From assembly GCA_024760905.1 (NCBI GenBank), contig CM045729.1, positions 60,225,080 through 60,289,079 of the forward strand: 64,000 nucleotides of DNA. Reading direction: 5' to 3'. The stretch is from Plotosus lineatus (Eukaryota; Chordata; Actinopteri; Siluriformes; Plotosidae). The stretch's first letter is position 1; each line of letters begins with the position of its first letter. Below are positions 44,285-57,229 of this stretch, piece by piece. Made by a program: the position numbers and the translations under genes. A model generated the notes under the pieces. The model made no database searches. It had not been told where the DNA came from and saw only the letters and a list, made by a program, of their open reading frames with translations.

Positions 44285-45349
44285 TGAGGACAGATGTATA
44301 AGATTTATGTATATGTGTCTAGGTATGCATGTATTTATGTAGATATGTAGGCAGATATGTGCACATAGTGTAATAGTGTATTTACCTTGGTTGTCTTGGG
44401 TACACTTTAAGAATTGCTGTGAAACAGAGAGCTGCGAAATCGATTGTCATTGTTCATGCAACAATTGACAAAGATGTCTTTAACACATTACTATGCAATA
44501 AGTGGGTTAGGTTCCATAATGACTTTTTTCTATATGTTATCTTTGTATTATATACAAACAAACAGTCTTTTTCAATGATTTCTTCTATTCTACCACGGCT
44601 CACTGTTTTACTCCACTTTGCAGCTACAATTTTTATATTTTCAACCTGTGCTTAACTATTTGCAATGAAATTTCATTCTTTGTACCGTCGCTGTATATTC
44701 AATATGAATAAAGTTGTCCAAGTCTAAAACTAACCGAGGTTTATTTATTACAGTAAATTATATTATATTAGGTTCAACTTTCTCTGTATGCATGTATAAA
44801 GACTGGGTAACAAAATACAGTAGGCCCTTGACTATTCGTGGTTTTGCACTCACGAATTGAGTATTCACTGACTGCCAAGCAACTGACACGTTACTGAAAT
44901 TCTGCCAATGACTGTCCTCCTTCCTGCTGATTGGTTGAGATAATGTAACGCCCCTTTTTCATCATTCGAGCACAAGTTGTCAATGAGCCTCTTTTTTTGT
45001 GTGTTTTAATTACCAGTTAAGCTCTATGATGTCACTCAAATGCTGTGCGTCTTCACTGGCTAAGCGATAGAAAATGCTGGATGTCTCTTCTGAAGAAATA
45101 GCACTTTCTCCTGAAGAAAAGTTTCCTCTGAACTGTTGTATTAAAGTCTTTTTCAATTATTATTTCAGTACAGAATCTAAGTTAATGTTTAGAATGTTTG
45201 TGCATGAGATTTTATGTTCTATAGCTATGAATGCATACACTCTAGTGGAAGAAAAGCTCTGAATAGATGACAACAATGGAAGCATGTACATGTGCATGAA
45301 TGGTATGAGTGGTGCCTATATGCTATAGTGTGGACTATAGGGGACTGAG
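44285..45349. other. No gene; probable L2 UTR and degraded Tigger-like end
   Basis: 44290-44480 shares TTGTCATTGTTCATGCAAC with the L2 UTR at 8.59 kb. At 44818 a TA is followed by CAGTAGGCCCTTGACTATTC, which resembles a Tigger-like terminus, but no matching right end was found. Confidence 0.4.
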
Positions 45350-46040
45350 TTCAGTAGAGAGACAGCTGTTGGGGAGAAACTGTTCTTAAAGTTGCTTGTT
45401 TTTGTTCAAAGACTCCTGAAGCACCTTCTGGAGGGGAAGAGCTGAAGGAGTCTGTCAGCAGGAAGAGAGGAGACTCTAAGAATGCTGCGTGCCCAGCGAA
45501 GACATCTCTTCTTGTGGACATTCTCAATAGCAGGAAGTGGAGTCCCTGTGATATGTTGGGTGGTTTTCACCACCCTCTGAGCAGTGCCTTGCGGTTGGCA
45601 ACAAAACAATTCCCATACCAGACTGTAACACAGTTGGTCAGGATGCTTTCTGTGGTGCAGAGGTAGAAGTTTCCCAGGATGTCAGCAGAGAGGTGGTTCT
45701 TCTTCAGTGTCATCAATAAAAACAGGCACTAATGGGTCTTATTGATAAGGCTGGAGGTGTTGGTTGACCAGGACAGATTTTCTGAGATGTGGGTCCCCAA
45801 GAATTTGAAGTTGGAGACATGTTCAACAGACATGCCATTGATGTGGATAGGGTCAAGAGTGTCCCTCTTTTTCTTCCTGAAGTCCACAATGAGCTACTTG
45901 GTTTTGCTGATGTTCAGGAGCAGGTTGTTGTCAGGACACCATGTAGCTAGGTGCTTTACCTCTGCCCTGTTGTCAGACTCATCATGGTGACTGATGTGTC
46001 CGATCACTGTGATCTCATGCGCAAAGTTTATGATGGATTT
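45350..46040 (-). pseudogene. L2-clade LINE fragment
   Basis: Read on minus, 46040-45350 gives a post-RT L2 segment in broken frames: CPDNNLLL, FRKKRDTLDPIHINGMSVE, FKFLGTHISENLSWS, then VVKTTQHITGTPLPAIENV and a degraded KKRCLRWARSIL/LLQLFPSRR end. The RT core is outside this fragment. A plus-strand ORF at 45742-45990 is its antisense shadow. Confidence 0.75.
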
Positions 46041-46199
46041 ATCAATTACGTATTACATTCTACACAATAAAAGTGTTACTTGCTAAATGTTTCTCTAATT
46101 TTTCTATTGGCGTTTATCATAAACTCTATTATTTAATTCATCCAGGCAGATGCAGCTCGTTAGTCTTGGCAGACAGTGCATCTAGGAGAAGGAAACTCT

Positions 46200-49100
46200 G
46201 ATATAAAACTTACAGTCCTGAGGTCACCACAGCCGTCTCAGCCTGCTGAGCTACTGCGGAATGTCCCTGGACCTAAAGAGCGACAATCGGTTGGCGCGGG
46301 CTGACTGTCACGATAAGAAATCAGCACAGGCGGAAAGATGAGAAGTGGGGGAGGGGCGAAAACAGCAGGTGCAAGATGGCACTGGAAGCTGCAGTCTCAA
46401 GCCTGCATGTAGGCGGTCCTGTTGTAACAGGTCGTTTGATTGTCGAATGAGGCAATGGCATCATCTGGTTTCACAGAGGATGACCAAGCAGCAGTTTTTA
46501 GGGACAGCGCTGCTTACACTACATGGAGATGGGTCTAGAAAAGGTGACCCAAAAATTGCTTGTCTCACCCTACCCAGTTGGCTCACCGCTGCCAACGGGT
46601 CATCTACCTACGCAATGCAAAACAAAGAAAATATTACATGAACATTGCGTGCTGGAATGTATGCACTTTGTTGGATTCGAACAACAACGATCGTCCACAA
46701 AGGCGCTCTACTCTCGTAGCTAAAGAACTCTCCAGGCTTGATATTGACATTGCAGCTCTCAGTGAGGTTTGCTTTGCTGAGGAAGGATCACTTGTTGAGC
46801 ATGGAGCAGGCTACACCCTTTTCTGGCGTGGGAAAGGAAAGGAGGAACATTACGTCAGGTGTTGCTTTCATGATAAAGAATGTCATTGCCAACAAGCTTC
46901 ATGCACTACCAACAGGTAATTCTGACTGAATCATATCCCTTCAACTACCACTCCAAGGGGACAAGTTTGTCACTCTCGTCAGTGTCTACAGCCGAACAGT
47001 TCAAGTGGACATGGCTGTTAAGGAGGTCTTCTATGGTGATCTGTGCACAGTCGTAACACATGTAGACCCTAAGGACAAGCTGATCATCCTCGGTGACTTC
47101 AATGCCAGGGTGGGCAGTGACTCCCAATTATGGAAAGGAGTCCTTGGAAAACACAGACTTGGGAACTTCAATAACAATGGGTTCTTGCTCCTGAGTTTTG
47201 CACCCAACACCAGTTAACCATCATTAACACATTGTTCCAACAGCAAGATCGCTTCAAAACCACATAGCGTCACCCTCACTCAAAGCACTGGCACCTACTG
47301 GACTACACCCTCGTTTGCCAGAGTGACACCAAAGATGCTCTGCACACCAGAGTCATGCACAGTGCAGACTGTTACACAGATCACAGACTTGTGCATGCAA
47401 AGCTGCATTCACCTTCAAGCTGCCTCCCAAGAAGAAAGATCCACAAACCAAGAAACTCCAGGTGCACTGACTCCAACAACCAAAGATGGAAGCAGTCTTC
47501 CAGGCCAAGCTAGCAGAAAGGCTGCAGCACACATCGAACCCTGACCCAAATACTCAATGGCAGGTTTTCAAAACTGAAGTCCAAGAAACCATAGCAGAAA
47601 CACTCGGCTTCTCGGTCAGATCGAACAGAGACTGGTTTGATGAGTCTGACCCAGCTATCCAAAATTTCCTGGACAAGAAACACTTCTGCTACATCCGCCT
47701 CTTATCCAAGCCTGCTGATCATGCCGCCAAGGCGGCATACAGGAAAGCTTGTAGCACTTTGCAGGCGAGCCTAAGAACTATGCAAAATGACTGGTGGGGA
47801 GCAATGGCAGAAAAGACACAACTTATGTAGACATTGGGGACACCCGCTCCTTCTTTGAAGCTTTGAAAGCCATCGACAGTCCCTCCTACAAAACCCAAGC
47901 CCCACTCCTTTCTGCAGACAGAACCATTGTTCACATCGATAAAGGGTCGATCATAACTCATTGGGATGAACACTTTGGGGGCTTATTCAGCTACCAGCGT
48001 AAAGTAGCAGACTCCTCCATCGGGAAGGTCCCTATCATCGAGCCAAAGCATGAGCTTGATGAGACTCCAAAAGTGAAAGAAATTAAAACTTGCTATTAGT
48101 GAAATAAAACCTGGGAAGTCCCCGGGATCAGATGGGATCCCAGCTGAGATCTACCGGCATGGTGGGGAGATTTTGGTCACCAGACTGCAGGAACTGTTCA
48201 ATTCCTGCTGGGAACAGGGCATTCTTCCACAGGACCTCAAGGATGCAGTCATCATCTCGCTGTACAAAAACAAAGGGGAGAAATCGGACTGCTCAAACTA
48301 CCATGGTATTACACTCCTGTCAGTAGCAGGTAAAGTGCTTGCTGCATTCTCTTGAACAGACTCATTCCCTCCATCATTGAAGACTTCACCCCTGAAAGCC
48401 AGTGTGATTTCTGAGCCAACACAGGAACCACCGACATGATCTTTGTACTCCGTCAAATCCTGAAGAAATGCAGAGAGCAGAACATGGGCCTCTTTGTTGC
48501 CTTCATCGATCTGACTAAGGCATTTGACACCATGAGCAGGGACGGTCTATGGAAGATACTTTCCCACCTGGGTGAAGTTCCTTACAATCATCCGCCTGCT
48601 CCATGAGGGCCAGAAAGGTTAGGTGAAGCACAATGGTATCCTTTCAGACAGCTTCCCAATCTGCAAAGGTATCAAGCAAGTGCTTGCGCCCTCACTCTTC
48701 TCCATCTTCTTCAGCATGATGCTACACCAAGCAATGGAGGACGTCACAGATGGAATCTACATCCGCTTCTGCTCCAACGGCAGCCTGTTCAATCTGAGAC
48801 GGCTGTTCGCATGCACCAAGACAATGGAGCAGCTCATCATAGAACTGCTGTTCGCTGATGATTGTGCACTTCTTGCACACTCAGAAGCTGCTCTTCAAAA
48901 CCTTGTTGACCACTTCTCTGAAGCCTCAAAGTCCTTCAGGCTTACAATCAGCCTAAAAAAGACAGAAGTGCTGTTCCAACCAACACCTCTGCAAAACTAC
49001 CCCCCACACACATCACTATTGATGGCACAACTCTGAATGCAGTCGAACACTTCACCTACCTTGGCAGTGTGATGTCAAACCATGCAACCATTGACAAGGA

Positions 49101-49860
49101 CCTTGACAATCAGCTCTCGAAGGTGAAGAAGAGATCCTTTGGTAGACTTTCCAAGCGAGTCTGGAACAACCACTCACGTTTTCACAATTTTACGGAGCCG
49201 TTTTCATCCCTACTCTCATATACGGTGCAGAAGCCTGGACATTGTACAGAAGACAAGTGCGACTCCTTGAACGCTTCCATCAGCAGTGCGTGTGCTCCAT
49301 CCCGAACATCAAGTGGCAAGACTACGTGTCCAACGAGGATGTCCTGGAAGAAGCTCAACTTCCCAGTATTGAGTCCATCCTGCTTAAACACCAGCTGTGA
49401 TGGGCAGGGCATGTTGCAAGAATGGAGGACTCCCGCATGCCAAAAGCTGTCCTGTTCGGGAAACTCAAGTCTGGAAAGCAAAACCGCGGTGCTGTGAAAA
49501 AGCTTTACAAAGACCAGCTAAAAAGACACCTTTTTCTGGCAAAAATGTCACCCAGTTCCTGGCAAGTTGATGCCACTGACCGACCCAAGTGGCAGTACAC
49601 AATCCATAGAGCTAGCCAAGTGTTCGAAATCCAGAGGAGTGGAGCAGCGAGAGAAAAAAGATGGCACTGTCTCAAAAAGAGGGCACTGTCTCAAAACCTG
49701 GCTTCACCATCTGCAGCCTTTACCTGCCCATGTTGCAGCCTGTACATCATGCATTGGCCTCTACAACCACCAGCGGGCTTGCAATTCACCAACCCTTCCC
49801 AGATCTTCATATGCAAAGAAACAGCCACCGTCATCATTATTTAATGTTGAAAACATGCAC
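46200..49860 (+). mobile_element. Non-LTR LINE (APE endonuclease + RT), near full length
   Basis: EN: MNIACWNVCTLLDSNNNDRP (46638), DIAALSEVCFAEEGS, IILGDFNARVG (about 47.09 kb). Linker: QNFLDKKHFCYIRLL, KAAYRKACSTLQ. RT: SPGSDGIPAEIYRHGG, motif A FIDLTKAFDTMS, motif C LFADDCALL (FADD 48851-48862), then KKTEVLFQPTP and FTYLGSVMSNHA. C-terminus: WAGHVARMEDSRMPKAVL, then a CPCC stretch that is probably a degraded CCHH finger near 49.73 kb. At least eight frame breaks or stops. EN and RT resemble animal LINE proteins often annotated craniofacial-development-protein-2-like; clade not assigned. 5' end estimated. Confidence 0.85.
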
Positions 49861-50295
49861 TCAATTAAGAGAAAGAAAAAACTACAATGGCGCACAATTT
49901 TTACTTACAATTTAAAGAAAACAACAATGTTTGAGAATTGAAATTGAATGGATTACTCAGCATACTCTGAATGTGTGCCAGTGATTAATTAATCGCATGA
50001 TGATTCTGTCAAAGTTAAGTGTTACTTAAATTTCAAGGAACTACTGTCAAATTGTATTTAATTGTGGTAATTAAGAAATTCAGGACAAAGGGTCATGCAT
50101 TAAATATTACAATACAGATGCTCCCCAACTTACGTTTTAGTTCGGTTATGGACGGCCGAACGTAAGGTGAAAAAAAACATAAGTTGTTACTGTATGTTCC
50201 AGTGACGTATGATGTTCATACTGTACTATACATCCATAAATACCAAAACCGTATCTCATAAAACACCCCTAAATCAATTATTATAAACAGAACTT

Positions 50296-50591
50296 CGCAC
50301 GTTTGATTTGGCAGAGGTTTTTATGTCGGATGCCCTTCCTGTCACAACCCTTTTTAGCAAGGGACAGAAACACGCTGACAACTTTGCGGCCTACTCTTTA
50401 CGAAAGTCAGCAATGGTTCTTTTACATGCCTCTCACCATAGACAGTGAGAGACATGGCCCACCTTTGATAACCCAGTTAGCTGCACTGGGGGGGGGGGGG
50501 GCAGTGACAACCTTGTGGATAGTGGGACTCGAACCCCCAACCTTTGGATCAGCGATCCAGTGCCGTATACCACTAGACCACCACTGCCCCC
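50296..50591 (-). mobile_element. SINE-A with RTE-derived leader, 3'-shortened
   Basis: Minus-strand copy with complete tRNA head at right (CTAGACCACCACTGCCCCC) and body. At left it stops at CGCACGTTTGATTTGGCAGA, so the RTE 3' end segment is missing, exactly at the RTE leader/3'-end junction. A poly-G run at 50490-50501 corresponds to the variable C run of other copies. Confidence 0.85.
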
Positions 50592-50706
50592 TAAATATAT
50601 CAAATAATATCAACATAAATTTCAAATCAATTAATTCAAGCAAAATAATTTCAAATAGATAAATTTGAATCAAATTCACTCATCAAATATTAAATACAGT
50701 ATCAAT

Positions 50707-51080
50707 AACCTTTAACATTCTCTGTGATGCGATCTTTCTGCTTGTAAATGGTTCCGATGGTCGATGGAGCCATTTGGAAGAAACGTGCCACATTCACATG
50801 TTTTTCACCAGCATCAATTTTTTTGATAATAGCCATCTCCATTTCTAACGAGATGGCTTTCCACTTTTTCTGATTACCGCTATCACTAGTACATGGGAGA
50901 CCTTGCCAGTGATGTCAGATTTCTTTATGAAACTTGCCAAAGGTTCCGATACGTTCTGAGTCTGTTTGCTGATTTTCACTTCAAATTTCACAAGTTTTTC
51001 TAGCCATTCCCACTTAAACTTATTTTTAACTTCCTTATCTATTTCTGACACTGGGATTCCTCTTCTTTCATTAAAGTTCA
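50707..51080 (-). pseudogene. Tigger transposase N-terminal relic with CENP-B HTH
   Basis: Read on minus: an upstream stretch (KFEVKISKQTQNVSEPL, DITGKVSHVL) and, in a shifted frame, SLEMEMAIIKKIDAGEKHVN followed by FFQMAPSTIGTIYKQKDRI. The latter is the helix-turn-helix typical of CENP-B/Tigger proteins. No DDE region remains. Confidence 0.65.
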
Positions 51081-51804
51081 CACCATTTTAAACACAACAC
51101 GCTGCAAATTTGCATTGAGCCGAGTCACTTTACATGAAGCTGAGCTGAGTCACTTTACATTAAGCTTAAAACAGCCAATCAACGTTTACAATATGTGAGA
51201 TGCTCAACCGAAAGTAGTTCACTTGCTTGTGCTTGAGACAAAGTGCGGGTTATCTGGACTTCCGGTCTTTCAAGTGAGCAAGGGCGCCATTGAATACTTG
51301 TTTAGTACTCAGCCTGCACTGATGTGAATCACCAGCAGAGCGGAGAGTTCTCTTTCTTTTATGTATTTGGGTTTCCATTCATTTTACAACTCTCTTTGCT
51401 TCACTGAGTATGTATGGTAGATTGTGCAAATCTAAGTAAATAGTTAATTCATCTGTGTATGAGACTTGCACCCATGCTAGTACACTTACGCTTCTGACCA
51501 ACCATATTTGCTTAGGGATACAAAAGTCCGCAAAACAGTGTAAACACAAAGATCACAGAGACAACGTCTTAACACAAGGGAGTGTAACACACGCAGTGAA
51601 CTAAGAATTAGGGGCACGTTCAGTCTGTCATTTGTAAACAATGGACGCAGCATCATGCGGAAGTAGCGTATTACGTCAGCGTACTATGTAGGTACATCTC
51701 GTACTACAGAGAGCACGCTAAATTCAAAATTTGACTTTTTTTTGGGGGGAAAAAATAAAATCGAAAAAATGTAAAACGAATGAACATAAGTCGGGGCGCA
51801 TATG

Positions 51805-52354
51805 TACCTTCAAGTTAACCAATAAAGCCTAGATCGTCTTCCTTTTCAGCTTTCATTATATTTGACAAATTGCAAGTTTTGAAACAATGCACTATATATA
51901 CTGTATTGTATGTTGTTATAGTACTATGTACAATACCTATTGTGCCACTTTTACAATGCTTCTTTTGGCTTATTGTTTGTTGTTTTTCTGTCTATTTCTT
52001 TCTGCTGAATTGCCTAAAGAATAATTGGTTGTATTTATCAACTGAATTCTAGTATGTTCTGCCTATAATGCAGAAGGGGAAATTTGGGGTGCATATAGAT
52101 GACTCCTTTTACCAAGTGGTTTGTACGGACTTTCCTTGCATTGATTTCCTCACTTACTATTAATTAAAATCCAATCTAGTGGGCATTTCTGCATTGCACC
52201 CAATGTTTGCAGGTAAGAGTTGAGCTCCACTATGACACTAGTCAGAAAAAAGGATTATTGAAGATGAATTCACAGATAATCTATTACTAGTATATTGTGG
52301 CTACATAGCAAATTATGTGCAATACATTAGTGGCAGAGGCTTGCCAGACTATTG
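51805..52354. other. No gene recognised
   Basis: AT-rich DNA without recognised elements. Confidence 0.5.
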
Positions 52355-52359
52355 CAGAG

Positions 52360-52403
52360 CCCCACCACCACCACCACCACCACCACCACCACCACCACCA
52401 CCA

Positions 52404-52443
<40 letters not shown>

Positions 52444-52445
52444 AC
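52360..52445. repeat. (CCA)n-(CA)n compound microsatellite
   Basis: A CCA repeat merges into CA. The proline/histidine ORFs that result are not genes. Confidence 0.95.
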
Positions 52446-52454
52446 TCACTCTCT

Positions 52455-52610
52455 CTGACAAATAGGAGTGACTTGGAACATCCAATTAGCCTATTGTGCA
52501 TGTCTGAACTTTGAGAGAAAACTAGAGTACCCAGAAGAAAACCACACAAGCATGATGAGAACATGCAAACTCTACAGAGAAACACCCAACCCAAGTAGAT
52601 GTGACAAATA
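52455..52610 (-). mobile_element. L2-tailed SINE fragment (SINE-B)
   Basis: Degenerate block with CATCCAATTAGCCTATTGTG, GAGTACCCAGAAGAAAACC and GAGAACATGCAAACTCTACA. No intact head. Confidence 0.55.
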
Positions 52611-52694
52611 CTATGCTCATGACTACATACAGTTTTTTGTTTATTTGTTTGTTTGTTTGTTTTTTAATTATTAATATTATTCGAACAAAATATA

Positions 52695-53646
52695 CAGCCG
52701 GCCCTCTACTTACGAAATTAATCCGTTCCAGTGACTTTTTCGTAAACTGGAGTTTTCGGAAGTAGAGGTGCATTCAACATGTAAAACCCGTGATTCTTTC
52801 CAAGGCTCCCAAGACTACCCCATAAACCCTTGAAAAATTATTAAAGTACACCAATTTTGTATGAAATATGTGTTAAAAGTAAAAGAAAATTATTTACCGT
52901 TTTAAAATCTCTCGAACCACCCATACAATGCTTTAAAGTCCGGAGGTTGCTGGTCTGAAAAACCCTCACCCCCATCCTCCTTCACAAGGTCCTTAAATAT
53001 GGCGGTTGCTTTTTCAGAAATAATCGCATCCGTCACTGTATCTCCACCTTTAATGCCTCCCTCTGCTTCAATATTGTTCCGAAATAATCGCCTCCATCAC
53101 TGCATCTCTGCTTTTAAGGTCTATGTCTGCTTCAATATCATCCCGATTGTAGTGGCGTTTCGGCTATGCTCCTTTGCGATTTTGCTCAACTGCATACCAC
53201 TTTCGTATTTTTTTATTATCTCCTGCTTCACTTTGATTGATAGCGGTGCCCGCTTCTTCTTTTCTGTGTCACCGGGAATCACTTTCTTGGGGTCCATGAT
53301 GGATAATGAAATACAACGTTGCAATGATCAATCTCAAAAAACTCACGAGCCAACAGTCCTGTTCAACTCTCCTTCACGCGTATGACAAACAGGAAGTATG
53401 GGTAGTTCAGCTCCCTCCTGGCCAATGGGAGGCCAGCAGGGCGGAATGTTGGGAGACAGTCAATGAGAGAGCAACTCGCGCATTGTTTGAATGTTTCAAT
53501 GGCGCGTTTGAATTTTTGAATGGCGCGTTTGGCGCTTTTTGTAAAAAGAGGTTGTTTTCTTAAAAAGAGGACGAAAATCAAGGAAAATGTTTTTCGTAAC
53601 CTGGGTTTATCATATTCAGAGATTTTCGTAAGTAGAGGGCCGACTG
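52695..53646 (-). mobile_element. Tigger/pogo-like element, family B
   Basis: 952 bp bounded by TA. Left end CAGCCGGCCCTCTACTTACG; right end read inward CAGTCGGCCCTCTACTTACG. The minus strand carries a CENP-B-type HTH ORF (53324-53121), and nothing after it codes. Sequence near 53.43-53.55 kb (CAATGGGAGGCCAGCAGGGC) is shared with family C at 59.6 kb, so B and C are related. Confidence 0.9.
53121..53324 (-). pseudogene. Tigger transposase N-terminal HTH remnant
   Basis: 67 codons: start, basic linker (EKKKRAPLSIKVKQEIIKKY), ESGMQLSKIAKEH, then NATTIGMILKQT. This is the first HTH of a CENP-B/Tigger transposase. It stops before the second HTH and the DDE core. The ancestor's start could be the internal Met in SIMDPKK. 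Confidence 0.75.
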
Positions 53647-53648
53647 TA

Positions 53649-54298
53649 CACAGAGGTGACGTACTGTATTTGCGAGCATGAGCATGAGCTCACCACCTTC
53701 TTCTCTGGTCCCTCACAAGCCTCTTATATGTATTTAGCTCCACTTAATGGCATGGATAACTATCACACACCACACACACACTATATATTGTCTGATTTTT
53801 TTTTTTTTTGGGGGGGGGGTTGTAATTTGGGGGTAATTTTTTTTGAAAATTAAAATATATAATGCACAGCTACAGCTAAAATTAAAAATCTACAGACCAA
53901 ATTTTGTATGAACAGTTTAGGAGGGGTCACGAAAGAAAATTGTAATGACAAAAAACTAGATGAAGATATATAATGATAATGCGAGAAGACTCAAAGTGAT
54001 CCCTGTGTGTCTCTCCATCTTTATTAACAGGTGACACCAATAGAGCAAAGCTTAAAGTAGCTGTGGGCCCAGAGAGCTTTCACTGCATTCTCCCTGTTCA
54101 TTACTAAGACAGAGAGATATTATTCTTCATGAACCCGCCCTTAACTTGTTACTTCTCAGCCTAGGAAACATTCTTTTTCAGATGGATACAGACTGCACAT
54201 CACACTTTGATTTTCAAACTGTTGCCAGACAGACATCGGAACAATCCTCTCATCTAAAATATACTTTTTAAATCTAAGCATTAAGGGTGGAAACTTAA
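53649..54298. other. No gene recognised
   Basis: AT-rich, with poly-T/poly-G near 53798-53820. Confidence 0.5.
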
Positions 54299-54598
54299 TA
54301 TCCGTTCATCCATTTTCTGAACCACTTAGTCCTAACTAGGGGAGGAGGTCAACCATCTTAGCTGACTCTTGGCGAGGGCAGGGTACACCCTAGACACAGA
54401 GTCGATAATCACACGTAGGGGGAACAGCCAATTAACCTCCTTTGCATGTTTTTGGACTGTGGGAAGAAACTGAAGTACCCAGAGGAAACCCACACAAGCA
54501 CGGGGGAACATGCAAACTCCAGACAGAAACAGCCAAGCTGAAAATTGAACCTAGAACCTTCTTGCTGTGAGTTGGACGTGCTAACCACTGTGCCACCA
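54299..54598 (-). mobile_element. tRNA-headed, L2-tailed SINE (SINE-B), full length
   Basis: Tail (TCATCCATTTTCTGAACCAC) at left; middle GAGGAAACCCACACAAGCAC and GAACATGCAAACTCCAGACA; right end GTGCTAACCACTGTGCCACC is the antisense A-box region of a tRNA-like head. Confidence 0.8.
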
Positions 54599-55974
54599 TA
54601 ACTGATTAATTTGCATGTATTTACAACATAACTGTGAGTTATAGTAAATATCTCCTTTGAAATATTTTATTTGAAATAATACTGTCTCTTAGGTAATTTA
54701 AATGTGACTACTGGATTTTTGGACCAGAAACTATTTTCTCTGCTCCTCTCAACTCACCTGCCAGAAATTAATTTGACTCTGTAGGATTTATTTGTTGTTC
54801 TAGCCTTGTATTACTTTCGTTGAAGCAGTCTGATACAGAGATTTTTTATTTTGATGTTATATAACTTTGTCTGTCTATTTGCACTCCGGTATTGAGGGTC
54901 ATCTTGCTCATGCATAATTGGCCAACTGAACTAAAGCCTCCTTGACTTTATATCAGAAAATCCACATTCTTCAGCTCTACTGACAATTATCTACAAGACA
55001 GCCTGTCTTAGAGTGTTTTGTTTGTTTGTTTGCCTGAGCACAAGTTTGTCAGGCTTCTTGTAATAAACTCATTTTCATTACCTGCCTGCTGCACTTAAAC
55101 AGTAAATATATGCATCTTTCTTTTCTTGTTGGGGCTTGTTGAAGTTCGTGAAAAATATATCTTTCTACTGTTTCTAAGTCTACTGGCTTTAGCTAATTAA
55201 CTGAGTGCTAGTATTGTAGAAATGTAAAATTATCTCGAGAAAATATATTTAAGTCAGTACGCTGAATACTACAAGCACACCCAAAAGTAAAACAAATGCA
55301 GTGCGCATCAATCCACATGAGGAGAAAGGTGTGTTTTAGGAAGGAAGAAAAGAAGAAATGCATTATACCACGCATGATGGAAGCTGTTTCTAGCCAATAC
55401 CAGAATTCACTAGATCACCTTCAAGAGAAATAGGTTATAGGTATCTGTCTTTGTTCTCAAGTCTTAGAAGAGGCAATGAATTGGATTTGCTTCTTGGGTG
55501 ATCAATACATTCCCAAGCTTTCAGTGTGAGTCTGCAGTATTTCAAAGCAAAGCTAAATGCCTGAGGAGGCAGTCAGATAACAGACATTACAAACCAGCTT
55601 TCACGCATTAATTTAATAATTCTTAAATCATGAAATATACTCTGTTTTATTACATTCCCCAATAGAAGGGGTTTTTTTTTGTTTTTTTTTTTCATTTCAG
55701 GATCAGTTCATTTTATCAGTATCATGTGGTCACTTCAATTGGCGTTGCAAAATAAAATGTTATTAATACATGCTGCAAGAGAAAGATAATACAGAAGTTA
55801 AATGGGTCATTGTCAGTGGTAATGTAAAAGCTCTGTAGACCCTACATAGTTGTTTTTTTTTTTGTTTGTTTTTGTTTTTTTTTTGGGGGGGGGGGTGCGC
55901 TATTACATTATTTCTCGTGCTATGCGATCCAAAAAAATAATGCTGTGCTGTTAAGTGCACCTCTTATAAAATAT
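54599..55974. other. No gene recognised
   Basis: AT-rich with poly-T and poly-G runs near 55672 and 55851-55895. No domain recognised. Confidence 0.5.
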
Positions 55975-57229
55975 GAAGAGAGCATATGGACATAAATAGA
56001 GTCAATGTTGGGGAAATATTCACAGAAGAGACAGACCTGGAGGGTCACACATCAGCTGTGCTTTCCTACATAAACTACTGCACAGAGAATGTGACCACAA
56101 CAAGGATTGTTAAAGTGTTCTCATACCGGAAACTATATGATTTAACGGTGAGGTGTGCACTCTGCTTAGAGCATGGGATTATGCCTTCAAGTCAGGAAAG
56201 CAGTAGGGTTATAAATAGCCATCTCTCCAAAAAGGTATCAAAAATTTAAATATAAACAACACATCCAGGAGCATTTTGATGTAAACAAACCTGAGATGTG
56301 TGGAAGGGGATCAAGATACTCATTGGCTACAATGATCACACACGTCAGTGGAGTCTTCAGACTCCACCTTAACGAACACTTTGACACTTGCTTCAGCCAA
56401 CACAACAGAGAGGCACGCACCTGCCTTACTCTTCCAGAGATGACCCCCATCTAGCTGCAGCAGCACCAGATAAGAGCCACCCTGCAGAAAGGCGACGCTA
56501 GGAAAGTTAATGGTCCAGACGGAGTAACAGGAACGGTACTTAAAGCATGCGCAGATCAACTAATTTGGATTTCCACCATCATCCTTAATCTCTCTTTACT
56601 ACAATGTACGGTTCCCACCTAAATCAAAACTGCCACCATCATTCCAGGACCTAAGAAGACCACGGTAAGCTGCCTAACCAACTACATCCAGGGGCCCTAA
56701 CCTCGTCATCACCAAATGTTTTGAGACACTTGTCTTGTCTCACATCAAGGCTGGCATCCATGTTGATCTTGATCCACATCAGTTTGCATACAGAGCAAAC
56801 AGAGCAACAGAGGATGCCCTTAATATAGCCATACACACAGCCCTCATACACCTGTGCAACAGCAACTCCTGTGTGAGGATGCTATTATAGACTTCAGCTC
56901 CACTTTTAACACAGTTCAACCACATAAACTGGTTGAGAAGTTGGGCAATCTGGGCCTAGAGAGCGCACTGTGTACCTAGATACTAGACTTTCTCAGCAAC
57001 AGACCTCGGAACATCAGGATAGGAGAACACATTTCCTCCACTTTCATCCTGAACACCAGAACACCACAAGGGTGTGTTCTTAGTCCCCTCCCCTCTTCCT
57101 GTTCACACATGACTGGTCCCCCACTCCCACCAGCAACACCATAGTCAAATGCACCAACAAGACCACTGGACAGCTCAACAAGACATCACAGGGCATCTAT
57201 GAAATTAGTGAACCAAAAATAGACTAGTA
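55975..57229 (+). pseudogene. L2-clade LINE, EN-RT linker and RT
   Basis: 55986-56250 encodes a pre-RT segment (TEETDLEGHTSAVLSYINYC, TTTRIVKVFSYRK). Further on are GIKILIGYNDHTRQ, a degraded RT start, LDPHQFAYRANRATEDALNI (56.77 kb), a broken motif A region (TSAPLLTQFN) and [17 protein letters not shown]. Motif C is not reached before the MITE at 57230. Many stops and frame changes. It corresponds to the rearranged L2 at 5.5 kb. Confidence 0.75.

Larger units (their letters stand above)
50115..51804. mobile_element. Tigger/pogo-like element, family F, copy 2
   Basis: Ends CAGATGCTCCCCAACTTACG and, inward from the right, CATATGCGCCCCGACTTATG, between TA dinucleotides. It is collinear with 26628-28154 but lacks that copy's hairpin and RTE insert. 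It retains more of the internal coding relic (50707-51080, minus). A SINE-A is inserted at 50296-50591. Confidence 0.87.

Noticed and set aside
44818..45100. Additional Tigger-like element
   Set aside because: Only one terminus-like sequence (CAGTAGGCCCTTGACTATTC) was found, without a matching inverted end, so it is noted in the gap entry and not called.
45742..45990. 82-residue plus-strand frame
   Set aside because: Antisense to an L2 LINE fragment.
52317..52594. Poly-Pro and poly-Gly frames
   Set aside because: Produced by the (CCA)n-(CA)n microsatellite.
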